A DNA stretch of 42,633 bases from positions 1 through 42,633 of the forward strand of contig CALFHQ010000853.1 in the NCBI GenBank assembly GCA_937876385.1. Reading direction: 5' to 3'. The notes below the pieces were generated by a model. It did no database searches. It was not told the DNA's origin and saw only the letters and a program-made list of their open reading frames with translations. Below are positions 8,143 through 16,809 of this stretch, piece by piece. How positions within the stretch are numbered: the stretch's first letter is position 1; each line of letters starts with the position of its first letter. Source of the DNA: an uncultured Pseudomonadota bacterium (GTDB lineage: Bacteria; Myxococcota_A; UBA9042; CAIXZC01). A program made the position numbers and the translations under genes.

Positions 8143-8158
8143 TGCATGGGGCGTGCCA
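8143..8158 (-). promoter_or_regulatory. Sigma-54 (-24/-12) promoter of the NifX-DUF5320-ferredoxin unit
   Basis: The minus strand reads TGGCACG-CCCC-ATGCA (8158 to 8143), one mismatch from the TGGCACG-N4-TTGCW consensus, with GG and GC in exact register. The predicted start near 8132 leaves a leader of about 25 bases with a GGAGG site before the GTG at 8107. A sigma-54 activator gene lies just upstream. Confidence 0.85.
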
Positions 8159-8257
8159 CCGCATCACGAAATTGTCGTTGAGTCTCGTAACTGTCTAAAA
8201 CGAAAGGAATATGGTTTGTTGCTGGGTGTCAGCCACGCGCCTGCAGCGGCGGGTAGT

Positions 8258-8273
8258 GGCGCAGTGTTGCGAC
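8258..8273. promoter_or_regulatory. Putative activator-binding palindrome, upstream site 1
   Basis: The sequence GGCGCA-GTGT-TGCGAC is an interrupted palindrome with one mismatch from GTCGCA-N4-TGCGAC. It sits about 130 bases upstream of the predicted sigma-54 start, a normal distance for an enhancer site. Confidence 0.6.
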
Positions 8274-8291
8274 GGTGTCGTGGGGCGGAGG

Positions 8292-8307
8292 GTTGCATGA
8301 TTGCGAC
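8292..8307. promoter_or_regulatory. Putative activator-binding palindrome, upstream site 2
   Basis: The sequence GTTGCA-TGAT-TGCGAC is the second copy of the same interrupted palindrome, again with one mismatch. Its centre is 34 bases from site 1 and it lies just outside the 3' end of the activator gene. Confidence 0.6.
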
Positions 8308-8312
8308 GGTGC

Positions 8313-9659
8313 CTACTGGGAGCGGCCGTCTCTGGTTGGAAGCTTGAGTCCCAGGGAGTGAATCTTTCGATACAGCGTAGCCTTGTGCATTCCCAGTCTG
8401 GCAGCGGCCTTGCTGCGGTTGAAATGGGTCTCTTCGAGGGCTTGCCAGATGATGCGGCCTTCCAGGCTTTTCAGGGGGTTGTCGCCTTGGAGGTCCAGCC
8501 CCGGTGGGGGCGGGGAGGGTCGCATTGCGTCGGGAAGGTCATCCACTGTGAGGTTTGGCCCCGGGGTCATGACGAAGGCGTGTTCGACGATGTTCTCGAG
8601 TTCTCGGATGTTGCCTGGGAAGTCGTAGTCGAGGAGGAGTTGCACAAAGTCCGGGCTGGTTCCTCGGACGTCCTTTTTGTGGAGATGATTGAAGCGCTCA
8701 AGCAAGTGGTCGATGAGGAGAGGGACGTCCACTCGGCGATCTCGCAACGGGGGAAGGGTCAGCTTCACGACGTTGATTCGATAGTAGAGATCCTGGCGGA
8801 ACTCTCCGGTAACCAGCATCTCTTCGAGGTCTCGGTTGGTCGCTGCGACCACCCTGGCGTCGGTGTGCTCGGGGTGGTCGGCTCCCAGGGGGTAATACTG
8901 TCGTTCCTGGAGAACTCGCAGCAGCTTCACCTGGACTGCGGGGGTTACGTCTCCCAGTTCATCCAGGAAGATGGTGCCTCCATTGGCCTGTGCGAATCGC
9001 CCCTTCTTATTCCGCTGGGCGCCGGTAAACGCCCCCCGTTTGTGTCCGAACAGCTCGGATTCCAGCAGTGTTTCGGGGAGAGAAGCGCAATTCACCGCGA
9101 TGAAGGGACCGCCTTTTCGAGGGCTGAGATTGTGAATCGCTCGGGCAGCGAGCTCTTTTCCCGTGCCGCTTTCCCCGCAAAGCAGCACCGTGCTGTCGGT
9201 TTCGGCAGCGTCAGAGAGATTGTTGAGGACTTTGCGCATGCGAGAACTGCGGGTCACGATATCGTGGACTGTGTAGCTCTTGTGGAGCTCCTTGCGAAGC
9301 TGAGAAACCTCTCCCAGATCTCGGATGGTCTCCACCCCGCCGATGATGGCACCGTCGGGGGACCGAAGGAGGGCAGTCGAGATGCTCACCGGGCGGCGAT
9401 GTCCTTCCTTGTCCACCAGGAAGATCTCTTTGCAGGTAACCGATGTCCCGGTCTCCATGGTCTGTCTGAGGACGCACTGACCTTCGCAGATGTTTGCCTT
9501 CAGCACCTCACTGCACATCTTCCCCAGGGCTTCTTTGCGAGGGACCCCTGTGAGGGATTCTGCGGCTCGATTGAAGTAGGTGATTCGCCACTCATTGGAG
9601 ACGGTGAACACCCCTTCGGTGATGTTGTCCAGGATGATTGTTGCGTCGGATTCGTTCAT
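8313..9659 (-). CDS. PAS-domain sigma-54-dependent transcriptional activator (Fis-type HTH)
   Basis: A 448-residue protein. The N-terminal PAS domain (about 1-120) carries a cysteine set C49, C58, C62 (Cx8Cx3C) plus C76, which could hold a metal or act as a redox switch. The AAA+ core (about 135-365) has Walker A GESGTGKE, the sigma-54-contacting GAFTGA loop, Walker B IFLDELGD and an arginine-rich sensor (DLYYRINV). The C-terminus has a Fis-type helix-turn-helix (NRSKAAARLGMHKATLYRKI). The start was set at ATG 9659, where the PAS domain begins and GGAGGG lies upstream; the longer frame to 9788 is not family-like. It lies directly upstream of the sigma-54 promoter at 8143-8158, so it is the likely activator of that unit. 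A copy of the palindrome at 9685 suggests it also controls itself. Confidence 0.92.
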   Translation of the reverse strand: MNESDATIILDNITEGVFTVSNEWRITYFNRAAESLTGVPRKEALGKMCSEVLKANICEGQCVLRQTMETGTSVTCKEIFLVDKEGHRRPVSISTALLRSPDGAIIGGVETIRDLGEVSQLRKELHKSYTVHDIVTRSSRMRKVLNNLSDAAETDSTVLLCGESGTGKELAARAIHNLSPRKGGPFIAVNCASLPETLLESELFGHKRGAFTGAQRNKKGRFAQANGGTIFLDELGDVTPAVQVKLLRVLQERQYYPLGADHPEHTDARVVAATNRDLEEMLVTGEFRQDLYYRINVVKLTLPPLRDRRVDVPLLIDHLLERFNHLHKKDVRGTSPDFVQLLLDYDFPGNIRELENIVEHAFVMTPGPNLTVDDLPDAMRPSPPPPGLDLQGDNPLKSLEGRIIWQALEETHFNRSKAAARLGMHKATLYRKIHSLGLKLPTRDGRSQ

Positions 9660-9684
9660 CGGGTGCGTCCCTCCAGTGGGTAGT

Positions 9685-9700
9685 GTCTCAATAGTGCGAC
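9685..9700. promoter_or_regulatory. Putative activator-binding palindrome in the regulator's own promoter region
   Basis: GTCTCA-ATAG-TGCGAC is the third copy of the palindrome found at 8258 and 8292, one mismatch from the consensus. It lies 26-41 bases upstream of the regulator start. A weak minus-strand promoter (TTGCAT, 17 bases, CACTAT) overlaps it, which would fit autorepression. Confidence 0.5.
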
Positions 9701-9760
9701 GGTTTGGAAGGGAATGCAAGGGGGGTTGCGGGAGCAGGGCTTTGGGCCCAGGATCTCTTC

Positions 9761-9789
9761 TTGCAAAGGTCCAGCGGGGCTTGCACAAT
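9761..9789 (+). promoter_or_regulatory. Candidate sigma-70 promoter for the 550-residue lipoprotein gene
   Basis: TTGCAA (9761-9766), a 17-base spacer and CACAAT (9784-9789, 4 of 6) lie 62 bases before the ATG at 9852. The site is in the divergent region shared with the sigma-54 activator gene. Confidence 0.35.
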
Positions 9790-9851
9790 AGAGGCCCTTA
9801 TTGGGGGTGTCTGTTGGCACTGGTGATTTGGTTTGAGACGAAGGGAAGGGA

Positions 9852-11504
9852 ATGAAGGTTTGGTCCAGAGGAAACGTGTTTCAGTTTGCCTTGCTTCTTG
9901 TGGGGACTCTTGTCCTCGTGGCGGGGTGCCGCAAAGAGGAGAAGATTGAACTGGAGGCCTTTCGACTTCCTCCGCAAGAGGTTGTTGCGGTGGAGGAGGT
10001 GGCCACTGCTCAGATTCCGCTGTTTCGCGTCGAGAGTGATTCTCCAGCGGGTTTGATGGCCCGAATTGAACCCCTCCTTCCTGTTCTTCTTCCGCCCCAT
10101 TGGATGGACCAGGTGCCAGGCGTCTTAGAGGAGCTTCGGCGCTTCGAAGCGTTGGCGTTGACCTTGTGGCAGACTGAAATAGTGCTCCCGGAGACGGGAG
10201 CGGGTCCGGTGGTGAAATCGTTGGAGTTGGTGCTTTCGGGACGTCCTTCTGGAGACGTCAATTCCGCTGATGTGCTGGAAGATGCGCAGCGTTTGGCTGG
10301 GTTCCTCGGGGCAGTCATCCCTGGAGAGGAGACCACGGAGTGTCGCATCGAAGGGGAGGAGTTTGAGTGCTCCATTGTGGTGGGTGACGTTGTCAGCAGC
10401 CTTGCCATGGTCTCGAATCTCCCTCACCCAGACGGTTCCCTCCTCCGTCTTTCCGTTGGCCCTGCCGCTGCCTTGAGGATGTTGGAACGAACCTTCGGTG
10501 CACCTGCCGTGTGGTCGGTAGTTCCCGAGGAGGTTGGGCATTGGGACCGATTGGAGTTGACCCTTCCGGCCGACTTGGACCGAATCGAGTTGTCTTTGGA
10601 AACGAGCGACAGTGTGGCCGTGCCCATTTTGAAGCAGATGTTTTCAAAGCGTGGGACCACGGTTGAGGTTCCCAAAGACTCGGCAGTGATTGTTCTGGCT
10701 TCCTTCCAGAACATGGACAATCTGGTCTCTCAGTTGGACGAGTCCTTTGGCAAGAAGTTGGGCCCCGGGGCGATGGTTCGGGCCAGAAAGCTGCTGGCTT
10801 CTTCGTGGCACACGGAGCTGCTGGAGGTTGCCGAAGGGTACTGCGGTGCCATTCCAGGCAAGAAGATCTCGCTGAGCGATCCCTTGAGCAGCTTTGTCTA
10901 CTTCATGGAGCCCAAGACGGACGAGTATCTGCAGAAGCGTCTCAATTACATCTTTGCAAAGAAGAACTACCGCATCGAAGACCGAGAGTTCCGAACCGGG
11001 GAGAAGGTTTGGGTGGCTGTGCGCCGAGGGGCTCGCAAGAATCGGGAGCGGATGGCGTGGTTCAAGCGAGGGGAAGCGGTTTTCTTGGGGAGTACGACGA
11101 ATCTCCAGTCAGTGGCGGAGAGCCTTTTTGTCCCCGAATGGAAGAAACCCGACCCGTTGAAGCTGTCCCTGCCTGAAGGGGAGTGGCTTCATGCTTGGAT
11201 TCATGTGGATGGGTTGGCGGAGCGCCTGGACCTGGGCGAACTGGGGGGAATGGGAGCCGGGATGGCTCTAGCCGTCTTGAAGACCATTGCCGAGGAGGTG
11301 CCTCTGCCGGTGGAGCTTTCATTTCTTCAGGAAAGATTGGCGGGTGGAAGCGATCGCCTGGTTGTGCGGGTTGACAATCTCTTTGCCCTGGGGCTTGCGG
11401 CGGCGAAGCAGTTGGCTCCCTTCTTGAATCTGATGAATCGTCGCCGAGACGAGCAGTCAAAAGAGGGTTCTTCGGTCCCTCCAACCATCGCAGGAAATCA
11501 GTAA
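9852..11504 (+). CDS. Predicted lipoprotein of unknown function
   Basis: A 550-residue protein with an N-terminal signal (about 8-25) ending in a lipobox LVAGC (C26), so it is probably lipid-anchored and faces the periplasm or outer membrane. The mature part is a mix of helices and strands with no motif I recognise. Repeated 'LPxDLDRIELSLE' and 'LKLSLPEGEWLHAWIHVDG' strands suggest an internally duplicated alpha/beta architecture (about 60-250 and 270-520). Four cysteines lie in the mature part. The start follows GGGAAGGGA. It ends 3 bases before folC, so the two are likely cotranscribed, although their functions look unrelated. Confidence 0.75.
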   Translation: MKVWSRGNVFQFALLLVGTLVLVAGCRKEEKIELEAFRLPPQEVVAVEEVATAQIPLFRVESDSPAGLMARIEPLLPVLLPPHWMDQVPGVLEELRRFEALALTLWQTEIVLPETGAGPVVKSLELVLSGRPSGDVNSADVLEDAQRLAGFLGAVIPGEETTECRIEGEEFECSIVVGDVVSSLAMVSNLPHPDGSLLRLSVGPAAALRMLERTFGAPAVWSVVPEEVGHWDRLELTLPADLDRIELSLETSDSVAVPILKQMFSKRGTTVEVPKDSAVIVLASFQNMDNLVSQLDESFGKKLGPGAMVRARKLLASSWHTELLEVAEGYCGAIPGKKISLSDPLSSFVYFMEPKTDEYLQKRLNYIFAKKNYRIEDREFRTGEKVWVAVRRGARKNRERMAWFKRGEAVFLGSTTNLQSVAESLFVPEWKKPDPLKLSLPEGEWLHAWIHVDGLAERLDLGELGGMGAGMALAVLKTIAEEVPLPVELSFLQERLAGGSDRLVVRVDNLFALGLAAAKQLAPFLNLMNRRRDEQSKEGSSVPPTIAGNQ

Positions 11505-11507
11505 TCC

Positions 11508-12911
11508 ATGGTTCGTTGTAATTCATCCCATGCTTCCTTGAGCGTCGACGATGCCCGGGAGGTGGAGCGTTACTGCCAGGCGAAAGAGTACATTGACAAA
11601 GAGATCGTTCGCCTCACCCCCAGAAACGGCACCCCAGAGCGAAAGGTCGCAACGGCTTTGGGCTTTAATCGACAGTTAGGGAATCCCCAGGCGGAGTACC
11701 CCTCAATTCAGATCGCCGGAACATCCGGGAAGGGCTCTGTTGCCTATTGCTTGAGCCTGATTCTCCATGCGGCAGGCTATTCTACCGGGATGCACATCTC
11801 TCCCTATCTTCAGGTAGCCACCGAAAAGAGCTGGGTTGACGGGGAGTATGCCTCGGGATGGGAGTTTTCAGAGGCGTGCAACGCCATTCGAGAGGTAACC
11901 GAGCGGCATCGATTCGATTTGGACGGTCCAGCGTCGGTTCACGGAATGGCGTCGCTGGCTCTGTCCTACGAAATTTTTCGTCGTCGTCGTATTGACGTAT
12001 GCGTCATGGAAACCGGCCTCGGGGGCCGGTTTGATCTCGTTCAGGGGTTGCAACGGGACCTTGCTGTCATTACCGACATTGGTTTGGATCACACTCGAGC
12101 GTTGGGGGAAGACCGTGTCTCCATTGCCTGGCACAAGGCCGGCATTATGGCCGGAGCGAAGAGGGCCGTGGCGGTTTACGATCCCGAGGTGTGGCCTGTG
12201 TTCGTGGCCGAGTCAAGGTCTTGCGGTGTGCCGCTGCGTCCCATCTACCCCGACGAAGTGGTTCAACTGGCGCCGCTGGACGATGGTTGGTTGGCCCACG
12301 GTGCGCTTCCCAATCTCGGTTCCTTCGAGATTGCTGTTCCGGCAAGTTGGGCGGGCTTTCCACGGAGAAACCTCGCTGTGGCGTTGGTTGCTCTGGATTC
12401 CCTCGTGGAGTTGGGATATCGAATCGAACCGGAGCATTGCCAGGCAGTGACCTCTTCGTTTTTTCCCGGTCGAATGGAGCGAGTCCAGGAGTCCCCTCGG
12501 GTGACTTTGGATGGTGCCCACAACGGCCAGAAGATGCGAGCGCTATGGAACTCGCTGCGCCCCACGGGTGCTCCCCTTGTCCTGCTCTTTGGTGTCACGG
12601 GGATGAGAAAAGTCGAGGAGTTGTTGGGGGCCGCCGGTGTGGCTCCTCACGCCATCGTATTGAGTCGGCCTGACCTCTACGGAAAGGAGGTCTCTAATCC
12701 CGAGGAGCTGGTCCCCGTCGCTCGAAGTTTCTCCCCCCGCGTGGTGGTGGAATCTGACGCCGGCAATGCGGTGAGAGCCGCCCTGGAGTTGGCCGCCGAG
12801 GTCCAGGGAGAGGTGGTGGTGACGGGGTCGCTGTATCTCGTCGGCGAGGCAAGAAATCACTGGTATCCATGGGAGCGCGTCCTCCTTAATCGGCGCTCTG
12901 TCTGGGGCTAA
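11508..12911 (+). CDS. folC: Bifunctional folylpolyglutamate synthase/dihydrofolate synthase
   Basis: A 467-residue Mur-ligase-family enzyme that adds glutamate to dihydropteroate and to reduced folates in the cytoplasm. Visible motifs: the P-loop AGTSGKGSVA (the usual GTNGKGS with Ser for Asn), HISPYL, the ETGLGGRFD metal/ATP loop, ITDIGLDHTRALG, HKAGIM (the carbamylated-lysine region), DGAHN, and a C-terminal VTGSLYLVGEAR. The length is slightly above the usual 420-450 because of about 40 extra N-terminal residues. The start lies 3 bases after the upstream lipoprotein stop, with AGGAAA 11 bases before it. Only one folC-like gene is seen in the window. Confidence 0.93.
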   Translation: MVRCNSSHASLSVDDAREVERYCQAKEYIDKEIVRLTPRNGTPERKVATALGFNRQLGNPQAEYPSIQIAGTSGKGSVAYCLSLILHAAGYSTGMHISPYLQVATEKSWVDGEYASGWEFSEACNAIREVTERHRFDLDGPASVHGMASLALSYEIFRRRRIDVCVMETGLGGRFDLVQGLQRDLAVITDIGLDHTRALGEDRVSIAWHKAGIMAGAKRAVAVYDPEVWPVFVAESRSCGVPLRPIYPDEVVQLAPLDDGWLAHGALPNLGSFEIAVPASWAGFPRRNLAVALVALDSLVELGYRIEPEHCQAVTSSFFPGRMERVQESPRVTLDGAHNGQKMRALWNSLRPTGAPLVLLFGVTGMRKVEELLGAAGVAPHAIVLSRPDLYGKEVSNPEELVPVARSFSPRVVVESDAGNAVRAALELAAEVQGEVVVTGSLYLVGEARNHWYPWERVLLNRRSVWG

Positions 12912-12922
12912 GCCCAAAATCA

Positions 12923-12951
12923 TTGAATCGTCCCGTTGATGGGTCTATTCT
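12923..12951 (+). promoter_or_regulatory. Candidate sigma-70 promoter for khpA
   Basis: TTGAAT (12923-12928), a 17-base spacer and TATTCT (12946-12951) lie about 65 bases before the khpA ATG. Each box matches the consensus at 4 of 6 positions. Confidence 0.4.
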
Positions 12952-13017
12952 CAATCCCGACGAACGAAAAAAACGACACCCGGAAGAACAACGACCCCCT
13001 GGAAGCGAGGTACCCCC

Positions 13018-13287
13018 ATGGAAACCAGTACGAGTGCGGAGATCAAGATATTCGTCGAACGTGTAGTTCATGCCATCGTCGATTATCCGGACGAAGTGAA
13101 GTGCAATCTTCTGGAGAGCGGGACTATGGTGGTCGTAGAGCTGTCCGCTCACCCCAGCGATATCGGAAAAGTCATTGGTCGAGAGGGTCGAATGGCCCAA
13201 TCACTTCGAGTTTTGTTGACTGCTTTGGCCACAAAACTTGGCAAGAAGGCAGTTTTGCAGATCCTAGAGAGGAAGGAAGACAGCTGA
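13018..13287 (+). CDS. khpA: KH-domain RNA-binding protein KhpA
   Basis: An 89-residue protein. It is a single KH domain with the RNA-binding GxxG loop in IGKVIGREGRMAQSLR, preceded by the EIKIFVERVVHAIVDYPDEV helix and beta strands typical of the KhpA (YlqC) family. Members bind RNA, often as a heterodimer with KhpB, and affect cell size and RNA fate. In many genomes khpA lies between rpsP and rimM, but here it stands alone between folC and a lipase gene, so context adds nothing. The start ATG has GCGAGG 9 bases upstream. Confidence 0.9.
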   Translation: METSTSAEIKIFVERVVHAIVDYPDEVKCNLLESGTMVVVELSAHPSDIGKVIGREGRMAQSLRVLLTALATKLGKKAVLQILERKEDS

Positions 13288-13300
13288 GCCGGCTCTTGCC

Positions 13301-13313
13301 GTCCAAGTTGGAC
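13301..13313. promoter_or_regulatory. Perfect 13-base dyad upstream of the lipase/FadL unit
   Basis: GTCCAA-G-TTGGAC is a perfect palindrome 38 bases before the lipase-like start. It may be an operator, since a one-base loop is poor for a terminator. No clear -10/-35 pair was found. Confidence 0.3.
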
Positions 13314-13350
13314 AGATAGCACGCTCAGTCTACTAATAAAGGAGGACCCT

Positions 13351-16300
13351 ATGTCCAAGCGGTTACTTCTGCTGCTGGGTTGTGCGCTCATTCTGGCGAC
13401 GGCGTGTGGGGAAGTTGGGAGCGATGAACCTTCCACTACCCTCATAGCGCAATTCAACCCTGCGCCGGTGTCTCCGGACGCCGACCACCTCATTTCCCCC
13501 ATGGTACCAGCACCCAGCGACCTCCTCATCGACCCCGCTACGGGCATGGTGAATCTTCCACTGGAATACTCCCTGGCTGTCCTGGGCCAAAAGGAGCCGG
13601 TGGTCATTCCAGCCTTCTCTACGGACGCCGTGACGGAGTTCATGGAGACGTACTTCAACACCCTCCACGGGTTCGTCACCGCCATCACCACGTCGTTTGT
13701 CATTCAGGGTGCGGCCCTGGATGCAGCCACGGTGAATGAAGACACTGTGCGGGTCTACGATGTCACCGGCCTGGTGCAGGACGACGTCGAAACCTATCCC
13801 GTGGTGCGAGTGGACGGGTATTCCATTGCCCAATCGCTTCGGGAAGAAGGCTCTCCGTACACCGACGTCGTGATCGCTCCTCCCGCCGCGGGGTGGGAGC
13901 AGGGGCACACCTACATGATGGTGGTGACCTCTGGGGTGAAGGACGAAGCGGGGGTTTCCCTCAGCTCCGGTTATGTCTTCAACTTCCTTAAGGGCACTGA
14001 TGCTGTGTACAAGGACGGCGGAAGTGTGACTGCACTTCCCGACGAGACGGCGCTCCAGTTGGAAGAGCTCCGTTTGCAGCTTGCCCCCTTGTTTGGGTGG
14101 CTTGAAGGGGTGGCCGAGGGTGACATGGCGGTTCCTCGCAAGGACATCGCCCTCCTGTGGACCCTCACCATTCACTCGGAGCCCATTGCATTGAACGATC
14201 CCAGCGCCGGCGTGGTTCCCACCCCCAACGATCTTCTCAAGACTTCCGTCGCCGGTTCGCGGCACGACTGTGATGGTGACGGCAAGGCGGATTGCATTGC
14301 CGGGAACATGTGCTTCCCCATCGACTGCGAAAACGACAGCGGAGTCCAGAAGCGGCTAATGGCCCACATGAACTCCCTGGACGGCTGGCCCGTGTCAAGC
14401 CTGGTTATCACCTCGGGCTTCTCCAGGCCGCTGGATTCTGAGGCCGTCACGGCTGACTCGGTGTTTGTAAGCCAACTCACCGAGGAAGGCCCCGTCCCCC
14501 TGGAAAACCTCTCCTTTGGGATTTCTGAGGACGGCATGACGTTGAACATCGCTCCCGGCCAACCGATGGTTCCCGGTGGCAAGTACTCGGTGGTTCTGAC
14601 CCGAGGGTTGAAGGGCGCCGAAGGGGGCCTCTCGGTTGCTCCCTCCCAGGTCACCGCCATCTCGAAGTTGACTGAAGCGGTCGCTGGAAACGGCGGGGTG
14701 AGCTATCTGGCCGAGCTGGGTGTGGACATGTTCACCGGCCTCCTTCTGGAAGTCGTCCGGCAGGGTGCAAACAGCCTCATACAGCTCCTCGATCTGGACG
14801 GCTCTCGAGAGAATATCGCTTCCATCTGGAGCTTCTCGGTTCAGTCGGACAACGAGGCCATCTTTGACGTCACGTCGGGGGATATTCCCTTCCCCAACGA
14901 CTTGATGATGGCGTTGGACGAGGCGGGGAACCCGGTCTCCATCAACCTCCCCATCGATCCCACATGGCCCGCTGCCCAGCAGCAGATTGTGGGAGCAATC
15001 AACCAGTTGGACGGTTTCTCACCCGTGGGTGCACTGTCGGCAAGCTTCTCTCGCCCCTTAGACGAGTCCAGCTTCAAGTGGTTGACCTCGATCTCCACAC
15101 CTGACCTTGAAACCATCTATTTCAACGACAACACCGAGCCTGGCCTGGGAGACATCTCCGTGGCCGTGGTGGACGTCACCGAAGTCGATCCCTCAGCGGG
15201 GATCATGGGGCTGGCACCCCTCCTCGACCCGACGAATATCTATGGACCCGATTCAGTGGACGCCCATTTTGTGGGCGGCAAGCTGGTCCTTCAGCCGAAG
15301 ACCGGCGCCCCTCTTCTTGATGGCCGTCGCTACATGGCCATCCTCTTCGACAATCTCACCAGTGCAGAGAACGATGCCTCCGGGGAGATTGCGCAGGTGA
15401 AGGTGGCCCCCACCTTCTTCCTGGCTCGAGAGTCGGAGCCGCTGGTGGACGAAGAAGGGCACAGCCAGGTGATAATCCTCTCCGACGCCGATGCTGCCCA
15501 GTTGGAGCAGCTTCGCAGCAACTACAATCCGATCTTCACCGCCCTCGAAGGAATCGGAGTTCCTCGAGAACGGCTCGTGATGTTTTGGACCTTCACCACC
15601 CAGAATGTGGTGGAATGGCTGGCCGGGTTGAACACCGAGTTGGCTGGAAAGGGGACCCCCAATGGGGTCACCGGTACCGTCGGAGACGGGACCGCCATGG
15701 ATTCTCTCACCGGTTTGGGGACTGTGGTCACCGATGGTCGGCTTTCGGCTTGGACGGGGCTCTCCCAGCCCGACTTGACCAATCCCGAAGCACCTGATTT
15801 TGGCAGCATGATGCAGGATGAAGCTGGGAATATCGAGTGGGCAGAGACGGAGATACCGTTCCTGTTGCTGGTTCCGCAAGAGACCGCCGAGCACGTCGCT
15901 CCCTTCCCCGTCATCATGTACCAGCATGGCTTCTTTGGAAGCAAAGAGAAGGCCCTGATGCACGCACAGAGCTACCTCGATGCCGGCTACGCATTGCTGG
16001 CCATCGACCTGCCCCTGCACGGAGAACGCACCCCCGCTGGGGTGGAAGGTGGGACGGGATTCCTGTCCGCCGATGCTGCGGGTTCCAAAGACCATATCGT
16101 GCAGGCATCTCTGGACATGGCTCAGACCCTTCGAGGGCTGGATGATGGTGGAGCGCTTCAGCTTTGGTTGACCGACGAGCTGGGCAGTTCACCGTTGGAT
16201 TCCGGGCGGGTGTACCTTGTTGGACATTCTCTGGGTGCCATGTGCTCGGTCATCGTGGCGGCAGTAGAGAACGCCTTGGATGCAGTGGTTCTGATTGCAC

Positions 16301-16809
16301 CCGGCGGCCACCTGACCCGCATCCTCTCTGAAACCGAGAGCGCCTGGTTGAAGGATCCCATCATGGGTCAGTTGAGCGCCATGGGCATCGAGCCTGGGAC
16401 TTCGGCATATAACCAGTTTGTGACGATGGCTCAGATTCTGTTGGACAAGGGAGACCCCATTCACTACGCCAGACGAATGGCTCGGTCGCCGCTTGACGGC
16501 GTCTCTGCAAAACCAGTTCTGATCATCCAGCCGGGTGCGGATGGCCTGATGCCTGAAGCTACGAGTCGTGGAATCGCCTGTGCCATGAGAACCGGCGACA
16601 TGCCCTATGTGAAGCGTTTCGAGGGGCAGTGCCACTCGTTCTACGAGCATGGATGCAGCGCAGACGATGCACCTCCAGGGGCTGATGCGACCACTGCGTT
16701 GGGCGATATTCTGACGTTCCTTGACGGCGCCGGTGATGGCACAGCCGTTGTTGGGGCCATTCCGGGCACAGAGCTCGAATGCACCGATGACCTGGGGGTG
16801 ACGAGATGA
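13351..16809 (+). CDS. Large lipoprotein with Ig-like repeats and C-terminal alpha/beta-hydrolase (lipase/esterase) domain
   Basis: An 1152-residue protein. The signal peptide ends in a lipobox LATAC (about C20). The N-terminal two thirds holds repeated beta-rich units of the type 'xxxSFSRPLDxxS...GxxYxVVLT' (near 345-430, 545-680), like the N-terminal region of bacterial virulence-factor lipases, plus an Asp-rich Ca-type loop DCDGDGKADC (about 310). From about 830 a hydrolase domain follows: PVIMYQHGFFGSK (oxyanion strand), AIDLPLHGER, the nucleophile elbow GHSLG (S960), a late Asp in QPGADGL and a His in GQCHSFYEHG. The triad appears complete. The ribosome site AAAGGAGG is near perfect. The last 4 bases overlap the FadL-like gene, which suggests that lipid hydrolysis outside the cell is coupled to fatty-acid uptake. 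Confidence 0.88.
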   Translation: MSKRLLLLLGCALILATACGEVGSDEPSTTLIAQFNPAPVSPDADHLISPMVPAPSDLLIDPATGMVNLPLEYSLAVLGQKEPVVIPAFSTDAVTEFMETYFNTLHGFVTAITTSFVIQGAALDAATVNEDTVRVYDVTGLVQDDVETYPVVRVDGYSIAQSLREEGSPYTDVVIAPPAAGWEQGHTYMMVVTSGVKDEAGVSLSSGYVFNFLKGTDAVYKDGGSVTALPDETALQLEELRLQLAPLFGWLEGVAEGDMAVPRKDIALLWTLTIHSEPIALNDPSAGVVPTPNDLLKTSVAGSRHDCDGDGKADCIAGNMCFPIDCENDSGVQKRLMAHMNSLDGWPVSSLVITSGFSRPLDSEAVTADSVFVSQLTEEGPVPLENLSFGISEDGMTLNIAPGQPMVPGGKYSVVLTRGLKGAEGGLSVAPSQVTAISKLTEAVAGNGGVSYLAELGVDMFTGLLLEVVRQGANSLIQLLDLDGSRENIASIWSFSVQSDNEAIFDVTSGDIPFPNDLMMALDEAGNPVSINLPIDPTWPAAQQQIVGAINQLDGFSPVGALSASFSRPLDESSFKWLTSISTPDLETIYFNDNTEPGLGDISVAVVDVTEVDPSAGIMGLAPLLDPTNIYGPDSVDAHFVGGKLVLQPKTGAPLLDGRRYMAILFDNLTSAENDASGEIAQVKVAPTFFLARESEPLVDEEGHSQVIILSDADAAQLEQLRSNYNPIFTALEGIGVPRERLVMFWTFTTQNVVEWLAGLNTELAGKGTPNGVTGTVGDGTAMDSLTGLGTVVTDGRLSAWTGLSQPDLTNPEAPDFGSMMQDEAGNIEWAETEIPFLLLVPQETAEHVAPFPVIMYQHGFFGSKEKALMHAQSYLDAGYALLAIDLPLHGERTPAGVEGGTGFLSADAAGSKDHIVQASLDMAQTLRGLDDGGALQLWLTDELGSSPLDSGRVYLVGHSLGAMCSVIVAAVENALDAVVLIAPGGHLTRILSETESAWLKDPIMGQLSAMGIEPGTSAYNQFVTMAQILLDKGDPIHYARRMARSPLDGVSAKPVLIIQPGADGLMPEATSRGIACAMRTGDMPYVKRFEGQCHSFYEHGCSADDAPPGADATTALGDILTFLDGAGDGTAVVGAIPGTELECTDDLGVTR

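Noticed and set aside
8301..9683. A 460-codon plus-strand frame opposite the sigma-54 activator
   Set aside because: The opposite strand encodes every AAA+ and Fis motif; this frame has no recognisable domain.
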